Below, piece by piece: positions 34,049 to 41,290 of a stretch of 64,000 nucleotides of DNA (its first letter is position 1; the number at the start of each line of letters is the position of its first letter). The notes below the pieces were generated by a model. That model saw only the letters and a list, made by a program, of their open reading frames with translations, did no database searches and had not been told where the DNA came from. A program made the position numbers and the translations under genes. This DNA comes from Bacteroidales bacterium (GTDB taxonomy: Bacteria; Bacteroidota; Bacteroidia; Bacteroidales; UBA932), in contig JAFROX010000001.1 of the NCBI GenBank assembly GCA_017429475.1, positions 186,001-250,000 of the forward strand, in the 5' to 3' direction.

Positions 34049-34954
34049 CTATTCAGCAGGCGAAGCCGCCCTTGATTTGTTCACAATCCAGACTCCGGCG
34101 AACACCAGCACTATCGCGAGCACCTTCTGCCAATTAAGAGTGTCCATTCCGGCCAATATGCTCACCACCACCGCGATGATGGGCTGAAGGTAGGTATACA
34201 TACTGACGATGGTCGGCCTGAGTCTGCGTTGTCCTGCAGGTATCAAGAAATAGGCCACGAAAGTCGCCATCACTATCAGATACGCGATCTCAAACCACAC
34301 TTTCGGCGTAATCGCTACATAATCAACCGACAGGATGGGCTTCAGGCTCATCGGAAGAGACACCACCATTGCAAAGAAGAACATCCACTTCATCAGCGTG
34401 ACGATGCCGTACTTCTGGGTGAGCGGCCTGAAAATGCCCAGATATGCACCGAAGGTGAAGCAGTTGGCCACCAGCAGCGCGATTCCGGCCGGAGTAGAAC
34501 TCTGCAGCCCGCCCTTGAAATGCAGCGAAGTGAAAATCAGCAGCAGCGCGCCGGCCAGTGAAGTCACAACCCCAAGAACTTTCTTGCCTGTGATAGGTTC
34601 CTTCAGGAAGATAGCAGCAAAGATCATCGCCCACATAGGAGTCAGCGACCCGATGATCGAGCAGTCAATGGTCGAAGACATCGTGATGCCCTTCAGAAAC
34701 GTGTATTGAGGAAGTGCCAATCCAATGATGCCGGCAAGAGCCATAAGGCACACATCCCTGAAAGGCACCTTCTCGGGTTTGGTGAAGAGCGACAACAGCC
34801 AGAAGATGGCCGCAGCCAGAATCATCCTCGTCCCGAAAAGAGCCTCAGGCGACACGGTGTCTGCATTCGCTATATCCTTGCAGAACACGATGTTCAACCC
34901 GAATATACCATACGCAGCCGCGCACGCAAGATGTCCCGTCAGTTTGGAATTCAT
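34049..34954 (-). CDS. DMT-superfamily (EamA) transporter
   Basis: The 301-residue inner-membrane protein has ten predicted helices in two homologous EamA halves. Each half has the usual ending, such as ITGKKVLGVVTSLAGALLL in the first and LNWQKVLAIVLVFAGVWIV in the second. Such carriers export amino acids or metabolites by an uncoupled or proton-coupled route. The substrate cannot be predicted. Confidence 0.88.
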   Translation of the reverse strand: MNSKLTGHLACAAAYGIFGLNIVFCKDIANADTVSPEALFGTRMILAAAIFWLLSLFTKPEKVPFRDVCLMALAGIIGLALPQYTFLKGITMSSTIDCSIIGSLTPMWAMIFAAIFLKEPITGKKVLGVVTSLAGALLLIFTSLHFKGGLQSSTPAGIALLVANCFTFGAYLGIFRPLTQKYGIVTLMKWMFFFAMVVSLPMSLKPILSVDYVAITPKVWFEIAYLIVMATFVAYFLIPAGQRRLRPTIVSMYTYLQPIIAVVVSILAGMDTLNWQKVLAIVLVFAGVWIVNKSRAASPAE

Positions 34955-34974
34955 GCGCCAAAGATAGTGATTCG

Positions 34975-35001
34975 TTGTAAATTATATGTTTGTTATCTTT
35001 G
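34975..35001 (+). promoter_or_regulatory. Promoter of the serpin gene
   Basis: TTG (34975-34977), 16 bases, TATCTTTG (34994-35001). The -7 element is perfect and the spacing is slightly short. A leader of about 50 bases follows before the ATG at 35058. Confidence 0.55.
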
Positions 35002-35057
35002 CTCTTGAACCAGGCTGGCACGATTATCGCCGTAAAGCCGACTAAACCATCATAATT

Positions 35058-36299
35058 ATGAAGAAAATGTTTGCTCTTACATTTATAGCCGCTATGATGT
35101 TGATGACAGCTTGCGACAAGAACGAACCGCAGAATACCGAAGAGAACGTACGCCAGGACATTGCTTTGACAAAGGCTCAGTCAGAGCTCAGCAGTTTGTC
35201 GAATGATTTCACTTTCGACTTTATGAAGATTCTGGCGACAAAGGAAGACAAGAACGAGAATCTGTTCGCATCACCCTTCAGCCTCCAGACAGTCCTTGCG
35301 ATGACCGCGGAAGGTGCTGTCGGCAACACCAAGACCGAGATGCTCGATGCGCTCAAACTGTCAGGTTACAGCGAAGAAGAGCTTGCCGGATACTTCAGGA
35401 CCCTCATCCCCGCACTGGAGGGAGTGGACAACACTACCGTGATGGAGATTGCCAATTCCTTCTGGTCAAAGCAGTCGATTGTCATAAAGGATGATTACGC
35501 AGCCAAGTTGAAAGCCGACTATTATGCCGAGTGCAAGACTCTCGATTTCGACGGAAAGGTTGCGGCCGGTGCCGTCAACGGATGGTGCAGCGCCAAGACC
35601 CACGGAATGATCAACAAGGTTGTCGACGAAATCCCCGACGACCAGATGGTCGCACTCATCAACGCCATCTACTTCAAGGGCGAATGGAGCGACAAGTTCA
35701 ACGAGAAGAATAACTATGACGACAATTTCAGCAACTACGACGGCACCACAAAGAAAGTAACCCTTATGAGAAGGGAGGCCACTATGAATGTATTCGTCGG
35801 CGAGCGTGCTTCGGCGCTGAGCCTGCCTTATGGCAACGGCGCATACGCGATGACAGTGATACTGCCCGCCAAAGGGGTTGACGTGAACGATGTCGTCGCA
35901 GGCCTCGACGCTGAGACCTGGAGGGAATATCGCCACTACGGCGACAGGTATCAGGTATCGCTCTCCCTTCCGAAATTTGAAACAGAATACACAGCCGCAG
36001 ATATCTGCATCAACACCCTGAATGATATGGGAATGAAGAACGCCTTCACCCGCGCTGCAGATTTCACCTGCATCAGCGACACCAGGCTTTTCATAGACCA
36101 GGTGATTCACAAAGCAAAAGTCATAGTAAATGAGAAAGGAACGGAAGCCGCTGCGGTATCTTATGTAGGAATGAGGCTGACCAGCGTAGCCGCTCCTCTC
36201 AAGCAACTTGAATTCAAGGTAGACCGCCCGTTCATCTACGCCATCAGCGAAGTCAGCACAGGAGCAATCGTCTTCATCGGCGTGCAGAGAAATTTCTAG
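35058..36299 (+). CDS. Serpin-family protease inhibitor, lipoprotein
   Basis: The 413-residue protein has a lipoprotein signal with lipobox MTAC (Cys19), followed by a complete serpin fold. Family features include FASPFSLQTVLAMTAEGAVGNT, the NAIYFKGEWSDKF strand, and VDRPFIYAISEVSTGAIVFIG at the end. The reactive-centre hinge EKGTEAAAVSYVG is intact, with small residues at P12-P9, so it should be inhibitory. Counting from the hinge puts Thr-Ser at P1-P1', which would suit an elastase-like rather than trypsin-like target. As a lipoprotein it is probably on the outer membrane and may protect against host or neighbour proteases. Confidence 0.92.
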   Translation: MKKMFALTFIAAMMLMTACDKNEPQNTEENVRQDIALTKAQSELSSLSNDFTFDFMKILATKEDKNENLFASPFSLQTVLAMTAEGAVGNTKTEMLDALKLSGYSEEELAGYFRTLIPALEGVDNTTVMEIANSFWSKQSIVIKDDYAAKLKADYYAECKTLDFDGKVAAGAVNGWCSAKTHGMINKVVDEIPDDQMVALINAIYFKGEWSDKFNEKNNYDDNFSNYDGTTKKVTLMRREATMNVFVGERASALSLPYGNGAYAMTVILPAKGVDVNDVVAGLDAETWREYRHYGDRYQVSLSLPKFETEYTAADICINTLNDMGMKNAFTRAADFTCISDTRLFIDQVIHKAKVIVNEKGTEAAAVSYVGMRLTSVAAPLKQLEFKVDRPFIYAISEVSTGAIVFIGVQRNF

Positions 36300-36323
36300 A
36301 CAATCCATTGAAGGACAAAATAA

Positions 36324-36355
36324 AAGAGGGACGGAAAATTTTTCCGTCCCTCTTC
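36324..36355. terminator. Bidirectional Rho-independent terminator
   Basis: AAGAGGGACGGAAAA pairs with TTTTCCGTCCCTCTT, with the A and T tracts on either side giving a T-run on both strands. It lies between the stops of the convergent serpin and uxaC genes. Confidence 0.88.
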
Positions 36356-36374
36356 ATTATTATTCCACAGATTC

Positions 36375-37778
36375 TTAGAATCCGAAATACGTGTTGGCAT
36401 TGTTGTAAGAGATGTCTGAAACCATCTTGTGGATGAACGGCATCTCGCTGCGAGGCAGTTTGCCATCCTCGATATCCTTGCCAAGCACGTCGCAGAGGAT
36501 ACGGCGGAAATAGTCGTGGCGGGGATATGAGAGGAAGCTGCGTGAGTCGGTCAGCATACCTACAAAACGGCTGAGAAGGCCGAGTGAAGACAGGGCGTTA
36601 ATCTGCTTGCGCATTCCGTCCTCCTGATCGAGGAACCACCAGCCGCTTCCGAACTGCATCTTGCCGGGAACTGTGCCATCGTTGAAGGTGTAGGCCATCA
36701 CTGTCAGAACCTCGTTGTCCTTCGGGTTGAGGCAGTAGAGGATAGTCTTGGCCAAAGCGTCGTTCTTGGCGAGACGGTCGAGGAACTTGTGGCCGGCCTC
36801 TGCCATAGGCAGGTCGTTGATAGCGTCGAATCCGGTGTCGGGACCGAGCTTCTTGAACATCTTGGTGTTGTTGTTGCGGATCGGGCCGACGTGGAACTGC
36901 TGGGTCCAGCCGCTCTTGGCATCCATAACGCCGAAGTCGAACATCAAGGCGCTCTGGAACTTGTCGAACTCCTTCGGTGTCGGTTTCTTGCCGGCGAGGG
37001 CGTTCTTGAAGATACGGTTGATCTCGGTAGCCGTATAGTCTGCAGCGTGGAAAGTATCCATTCCGTGGTCACTCAGGCGGCAGCCCATCTTCTCGAAGAA
37101 GTCGTGGCGTTTCTGAAGAGCCTCGAGCAGGTCGCGGTAGCTCTTGATTTCCATACCGGCAGCTTTCTCCAGTTTACCGATATACTCCTTGTATGCTTTA
37201 GGGTTGTCGACGCCGAGGGCCTTGTCGGGTCTCCAGGCGGGAAGCACCTTGGTTCCGAAAGGATGCTCAGCAATCTGTTTGTGGTATTTAAGGTCATCAA
37301 CGGGGTCGTCGGTGGTGCAGACGATCTTCACGTTGCAGCCCGTCATCAGTTTCTGGGCGCGGAAGTTTTCAGTGGCAAGCTTTGCATTGCACTCCTCGTA
37401 GATTTCGCGGGCAGTTGAAGGATTCAGGACCTTGTCGATACCGAAGATGTGGGAAAGTTCAAGGTGAGACCAGTGATAGAGAGGGTTGCGCATTGCATAC
37501 TGCAGTGTCTCGGCCCATTTCTCGAATTTCTCCCAGTCGGACTTGTTGCCGGTGATGTATTCCTCGGGAACGCCGTTGCCGCGCATTGCACGCCACTTGT
37601 AGTGGTCTCCGCCGAGCCAAACCTCAGTCATATTCTTGAACTGGGTATTCTCGGCAATCATCTGGGGAACCAGGTGGCAGTGGTAGTCGATGATGGGCAT
37701 CTTCTCGGCACTCTCGTGATAAAGTTCACGGGCAGCATCCGTTGTCAGCATGAAGTCTTTTGTGATGAACGGGGTCAT
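36375..37778 (-). CDS. uxaC: Glucuronate/galacturonate isomerase
   Basis: The 467-residue amidohydrolase-fold enzyme converts D-glucuronate to D-fructuronate and D-galacturonate to D-tagaturonate. Visible signatures are PIIDYHCHLVPQMIAEN (metal-binding HxH, about residues 28-44), the WLGGDHYKWRAMRGNGV segment, CTTDDPVDDLKYH, and the C-terminal SFLSYPRHDYFRRILCD. It feeds the pathway completed by uxuA, kdgK and eda, encoded 3 kb away on the other strand. It has its own promoter, which resembles the araA promoter. Confidence 0.96.
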   Translation of the reverse strand: MTPFITKDFMLTTDAARELYHESAEKMPIIDYHCHLVPQMIAENTQFKNMTEVWLGGDHYKWRAMRGNGVPEEYITGNKSDWEKFEKWAETLQYAMRNPLYHWSHLELSHIFGIDKVLNPSTAREIYEECNAKLATENFRAQKLMTGCNVKIVCTTDDPVDDLKYHKQIAEHPFGTKVLPAWRPDKALGVDNPKAYKEYIGKLEKAAGMEIKSYRDLLEALQKRHDFFEKMGCRLSDHGMDTFHAADYTATEINRIFKNALAGKKPTPKEFDKFQSALMFDFGVMDAKSGWTQQFHVGPIRNNNTKMFKKLGPDTGFDAINDLPMAEAGHKFLDRLAKNDALAKTILYCLNPKDNEVLTVMAYTFNDGTVPGKMQFGSGWWFLDQEDGMRKQINALSSLGLLSRFVGMLTDSRSFLSYPRHDYFRRILCDVLGKDIEDGKLPRSEMPFIHKMVSDISYNNANTYFGF

Positions 37779-37808
37779 GATATTCGTATTATTAAATTAT
37801 TATTAATC

Positions 37809-37847
37809 GATTCTTACAAATTTATTCAAATTATGAATATCAGGCAA
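37809..37847 (-). promoter_or_regulatory. Promoter of uxaC with an element shared with araA
   Basis: Minus strand: TTG (37845-37847), 20 bases, TAAATTTG (37817-37824). The 24 bases 37809-37832 match 22 of 24 bases at 47848-47871 in front of araA, including the -7 element and the following GTAAGAATC. The shared sequence ends 31 bases before the uxaC ATG. The -33 element lies in the end of the upstream GTPase gene. Confidence 0.65.
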
Positions 37848-38973
37848 GACAGAAATCCAGTTCCTCGGTGAGTTTTTCGCGGTCAAGATGCTGGCCGATG
37901 AACACAAGCTTTATCATCCTGTCGCCGCATTCGTCATCCCAGTCCATCGCAAGTGTGGGATCTTCCATCATAAGCTGCTCGAGTTCTTCTGCGGGAGCCG
38001 TGGCATACCACTGACCTATTTCCCTGAGCTGTTTCTGCTTTCCGCTCTGCTCGAATATGTATGACATATCATTGTTGTCGGTGAACCAGCAGATTCCTTT
38101 AGCACGGATGATGTTGGAAGGCCAGCGCTTTATCACGAAACGGTCGAACTTGTTGACGTCGAACGGGCGGCGGCGGTAATAGACGAATGTGCCGATGCCG
38201 TATTCTTCCTCTTCCTCGCTCTCCTCCTCGTCCTCGATGGGTTTGCCCAGTTCCTTGATCCAAGCTGCGGACAAGCTGGCCTTGTCGAAGTTGAAGCTGT
38301 GTGTGTCGAGAATCTGCTGCAAAGGCACGTCGGAGAACGTGCATTCCACAATTTTAGCAGTGGGCTGGATGGCACGCACCACAGCCTTGATCTGCTTCAG
38401 CTCCTCTTCAGAAACCTGGTCGACCTTGTTGAGCAGTATGATGTCGCAGAACTCGATCTGCTGGATAATCAGGTTCTCAATGTCCTCATCGTCGATATTG
38501 TCACGGGTGAGGTCCTTCGCACAGGCGAATTCATCCCTGAGCCTGAGGGCATCCACCACAGACACGATGCAGTCCAGCCTGGGAACTCCATATTTGGTAT
38601 ACTCGGGAGGCATTCCCGGTATTGAGCAGATGGTCTGCGCAATCGGCACCGGCTCGCATATGCCGCTGGCCTCTATGACTATGTAGTCGAAGTTTCCTGA
38701 CTTTACCAGGTCGCACAGCTGGTTGACGAGATCCATCTTCAGGGTGCAGCATATGCAGCCGTTCTGCAGGGCCACCAGGCTGTCGTCCTTCTGCTTGACA
38801 ACTCCGCCCTGCTGTATCAGGCTTGCATCTATATTGACTTCCCCGATATCGTTGACGATAACGGCGAAGCGTATGCCCTGCCTGTTGGTGAGGATCCTGT
38901 TGACGAGAGTTGTCTTTCCGCTGCCCAGATATCCGGTGAGCAGCAATACCGGAGTTTCTTTCTGATTCATCAT
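37840..38973 (-). CDS. COG0523/CobW-family GTPase (putative metallochaperone)
   Basis: The 377-residue G3E GTPase has Walker A GYLGSGKTT (14-22), the metal-binding CICC (73-76) that defines the family, and the guanine-specificity motif LLNKVDQ. An acidic linker (EDEEESEEEEE) near residue 245 precedes a C-terminal CobW_C domain. Members insert zinc, iron or cobalt into target enzymes. No cobalamin genes are near, so a zinc role is plausible but unproved. The frame extends 12 codons upstream of the chosen ATG. Confidence 0.88.
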   Translation of the reverse strand: MMNQKETPVLLLTGYLGSGKTTLVNRILTNRQGIRFAVIVNDIGEVNIDASLIQQGGVVKQKDDSLVALQNGCICCTLKMDLVNQLCDLVKSGNFDYIVIEASGICEPVPIAQTICSIPGMPPEYTKYGVPRLDCIVSVVDALRLRDEFACAKDLTRDNIDDEDIENLIIQQIEFCDIILLNKVDQVSEEELKQIKAVVRAIQPTAKIVECTFSDVPLQQILDTHSFNFDKASLSAAWIKELGKPIEDEEESEEEEEYGIGTFVYYRRRPFDVNKFDRFVIKRWPSNIIRAKGICWFTDNNDMSYIFEQSGKQKQLREIGQWYATAPAEELEQLMMEDPTLAMDWDDECGDRMIKLVFIGQHLDREKLTEELDFCLA

Positions 38974-38993
38974 ATCAATATTTTCTCTGCAGA

Positions 38994-39025
38994 CAAAAAT
39001 ACAAATCAATTGCGGATATTATCCG
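38994..39025 (-). promoter_or_regulatory. -7 element and palindrome upstream of the CobW-family gene
   Basis: TATTTTTG on the minus strand (38994-39001) fits the -7 consensus. A 13-base palindrome CGGATA-T-TATCCG (39013-39025) lies where the -33 region would be and could be an operator, for example of a metal sensor. Confidence 0.4.
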
Positions 39026-39026
39026 A

Positions 39027-40103
39027 CTAAAATCTGTATTCCGAGAGATTTTTTATGCCGGGCCAGGAACCCATATAATTAGCGACCTTGCCCCTCAGAT
39101 ATATCTTCTTGTATTTGAGCTGGGGATTGTCCACGAGGTTGAGTTCAGTGCGCATCGCAGCCTTGCTCAGTTCCACAGCCATACATTCAGACCTCTTCGA
39201 TGCAGACAGCGAGGCGGCGATGGCGATGTGGGTGGAGGATGTTATGTCCTCCGTGAAGAAATTCACGTTGCTTGCGGTGCAGTCGCCTCCGACTATATAA
39301 CCCCATACCCATACCGTATCGCCCACGTGGCGGGCCGCCGAATCGATGCAGAAAGCAGTCTTTGGCGTCAGGCCATCCTCTTCGAAAAAAGTACCGTCGG
39401 TCAATATGTCTTCTGTCTCATAAATCGCATGGGTATCGACGGTCACCTCGAATATCGACTCCCCGGAATCTGAAGAGGCATCAAGATTGATGGTCAGGTT
39501 GACTCCAGAGCGGAAAGAACGCTTGAAGATCGGTTTCGTTTCGGTATCTGTGACTATCTCAAAGAGAGCTTCTCCTGGCGGGAAATAGGCATACCTTTCT
39601 TCTCCAACCGTATAGAGCAGGCTTTTGTCACCTTGCACAATTCGCAAAGGGCTCGTCCCGAACAGTTCACGGTACCGGTTCCCGAATTTGATACGGATTC
39701 CCGCATTTATCTGGGAACACTCCAGAAGAACCCGTGAAGTTTCATTGGCGATTATGTCGACCAGCACCTCAGCACCCCACTGCGGCGATTCAAATGCAGG
39801 AACTGAATAATCTGCCGAAACGAGAGACACTTCATAGGTTCCTTCCGACAGCAGTATCGATTCAGGCCGTTCTCCATACAACCCGTAGTAGTACACCTTC
39901 CCCTCAAGGTCGGCGACAGTCAGCACGAATGAATTGGTGTCGGGGAGTGGGGCTGACTTGAGCGCCGGAACGTCTCTATAAAAATCTGCAATCCTCAGCA
40001 CCAGTCCTCCTTTGCGCAGCTGCTGGTCTTCCCCGTCCGGCAGCACGTGGCAGGCCGTGGCAATCATTGCAATCCCCAAACAGATTGCTGCAATTCTTTT
40101 CAT
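39027..40103 (-). CDS. DUF4493/DUF6359-type lipoprotein
   Basis: The 358-residue lipoprotein has lipobox IATAC. The first 220 residues look like the DUF4493 beta-rich domain of Bacteroidetes surface proteins (GGLVLRIADF, then LSEGTYEVSLVSADY). The last 110 resemble the OB-fold-like DUF6359 domain (TAFCIDSAARHVGDTVWVWGY-type start, KKIYLRGKVANYMGSWPGIKN end). The ATG at 40103 is preferred over one five codons upstream because GGAGGA precedes it at a suitable distance. The role is unknown. Confidence 0.75.
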   Translation of the reverse strand: MKRIAAICLGIAMIATACHVLPDGEDQQLRKGGLVLRIADFYRDVPALKSAPLPDTNSFVLTVADLEGKVYYYGLYGERPESILLSEGTYEVSLVSADYSVPAFESPQWGAEVLVDIIANETSRVLLECSQINAGIRIKFGNRYRELFGTSPLRIVQGDKSLLYTVGEERYAYFPPGEALFEIVTDTETKPIFKRSFRSGVNLTINLDASSDSGESIFEVTVDTHAIYETEDILTDGTFFEEDGLTPKTAFCIDSAARHVGDTVWVWGYIVGGDCTASNVNFFTEDITSSTHIAIAASLSASKRSECMAVELSKAAMRTELNLVDNPQLKYKKIYLRGKVANYMGSWPGIKNLSEYRF

Positions 40104-40221
40104 TTCTTTGTCCTCCATGTTTTAATTGTTAGCAGGCGCAATGTAAGCCGCGAAAAGTTTCCAATCCGTTTTTAAACATTTATATACGTTTAACTGGGGT
40201 TTTGCAGGCAAAAAAATAATA

Positions 40222-40253
40222 TTTGGAGATTACAAAGGGATTGCATACTTTTG
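40222..40253 (+). promoter_or_regulatory. Promoter of tRNA-Lys
   Basis: TTTG (40222-40225), 20 bases, TACTTTTG (40246-40253): both elements match the consensus, 22 bases before the tRNA. Confidence 0.75.
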
Positions 40254-40274
40254 CAGTCCCAAAATAAGGGTCTT

Positions 40275-40347
40275 GACTCGTTAGCTCAGTTGGTAGAGCA
40301 CAGCACTTTTAATGCTGGGGTCTTGGGTTCGAGCCCCAAACGGGTCA
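40275..40347 (+). tRNA. tRNA-Lys (anticodon UUU)
   Basis: The acceptor GACTCGT pairs with ACGGGTC through one G-T wobble. The D-arm is GCTC-AGTTGGTA-GAGC. The anticodon stem CAGCA/TGCTG has loop CTTTTAA (anticodon TTT at 40308-40310), and the T-arm is TTGGG-TTCGAGC-CCCAA. Position 40347 is the discriminator A, and CCA is not encoded. Confidence 0.97.
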
Positions 40348-40350
40348 CTA

Positions 40351-40381
40351 AAAAAACCGCAACATCCGTTGCGGTTTTTTT
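40351..40381 (+). terminator. Terminator of tRNA-Lys
   Basis: AAAAAACCGCAAC and GTTGCGGTTTTTT form a perfect hairpin with loop ATCC and a seven-base T-run. It could work in both directions. Confidence 0.9.
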
Positions 40382-40418
40382 GTGACCCCGGGTCGCCCTT
40401 TTCTGACCCCTCCTTTAA

Positions 40419-40438
40419 TGGTTCCCTCGAGGGAACCA
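40419..40438. promoter_or_regulatory. 20-base perfect palindrome upstream of the GDPD-like gene
   Basis: TGGTTCCCTC-GAGGGAACCA is self-complementary with no spacer. It lies 30 bases upstream of the -7 element TAACTTTG (40468-40475) of the following gene, the place for an activator or repressor site. It is not followed by Ts, so it is unlikely to be a terminator. Confidence 0.5.
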
Positions 40439-40467
40439 ATTGTGTCAGGATGTTGCGGCTTTTTGCG

Positions 40468-40475
40468 TAACTTTG
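40468..40475 (+). promoter_or_regulatory. -7 promoter element of the GDPD-like gene
   Basis: TAACTTTG is a perfect TAnnTTTG, but only 5 bases separate it from the ATG at 40481. The message would be nearly or fully leaderless if this promoter is used. Confidence 0.45.
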
Positions 40476-40480
40476 ATATT

Positions 40481-41269
40481 ATGAAAAAGATTGTTCTTCT
40501 GGTTTGTGCATTCCTGGCGGGCACTTCGGCGGTGGTGGCGCAGAACCCCGTTCTGCTGCATTCCCATAACGACTATGAGCGCAATGCGCCGTTCTGGGAT
40601 GCTTACAACGAGCGGTTCGACTCGATCGAGGCGGACGTGTACTGCATCGACGGCACCCTATTCGTCAGCCACGACAAAAAAGACATAAAGCCGGAACGCA
40701 CTTTCGACGCACTTTACCTGCAACCTGTCCTGCAAGTCTTTGAACAGAACGGAGGCAGGGCCTGGGCCGGAAGCGGGCAGACTCTTCAGCTGCTGATCGA
40801 CATCAAAGAAACTACGGAACCCACTTTGGGCACGCTAGTGAAACTACTGGAGAAGCACCGCGACGTCTTCGACCCTACGGTAAACCCCTATGCCTCAAGA
40901 ATTGTGATGACAGGCAATGTGCCGGCCCCTTCTGATTTCGGCAATTATCCCGACTATATCTACTTCGACGGCAACCTCGACCTTGAATATACGGACTTGC
41001 AGCTGCAGCGCGTAGCCCTGTTCAGTGCTCCTTTCTATAAATATACCCTATGGAGAGGCCGCGGCAAGGGCAGCAGGAAAGGCTGGGAAAAAGTATCGGA
41101 AGCAGTGGAACACGCACACGCCCTCGGGAAGCCCATCCGTTTCTGGGGAGCTCCCGAGAGCAGAAAAGTCTATCGTGTGTTCTATTCGCGGGGTATCGAC
41201 TATATGAATTCCGATTACCCTGCTGAGTGCGCCCAGTTCTACAGGTCCGACAAGAACCTGTTCAATTAA
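40481..41269 (+). CDS. Exported glycerophosphodiester phosphodiesterase-like protein
   Basis: The 262-residue protein has a signal peptide ending SAVVAQ. The TIM-barrel phosphodiesterase pattern starts with HSHNDYERNAPFWDAY, then SIEADVY (metal-binding acids), VSHDKKDIKPERTFD, and LLIDIKE. This HSHNDY-type subgroup is common in Bacteroidetes and is grouped with GDPD and PI-PLC-like enzymes, but the true substrate is not settled. The start at 40481 gives the signal peptide, while the open frame runs back to the tRNA terminator. Confidence 0.82.
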   Translation: MKKIVLLVCAFLAGTSAVVAQNPVLLHSHNDYERNAPFWDAYNERFDSIEADVYCIDGTLFVSHDKKDIKPERTFDALYLQPVLQVFEQNGGRAWAGSGQTLQLLIDIKETTEPTLGTLVKLLEKHRDVFDPTVNPYASRIVMTGNVPAPSDFGNYPDYIYFDGNLDLEYTDLQLQRVALFSAPFYKYTLWRGRGKGSRKGWEKVSEAVEHAHALGKPIRFWGAPESRKVYRVFYSRGIDYMNSDYPAECAQFYRSDKNLFN

Positions 41270-41290
41270 TAACCGAACTCAGGAAAACCG

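Noticed and set aside
40275..40347. tRNA-Lys as an attachment site of an integrated element
   Set aside because: No second copy of the tRNA 3' end and no integrase or phage gene is visible in the window.
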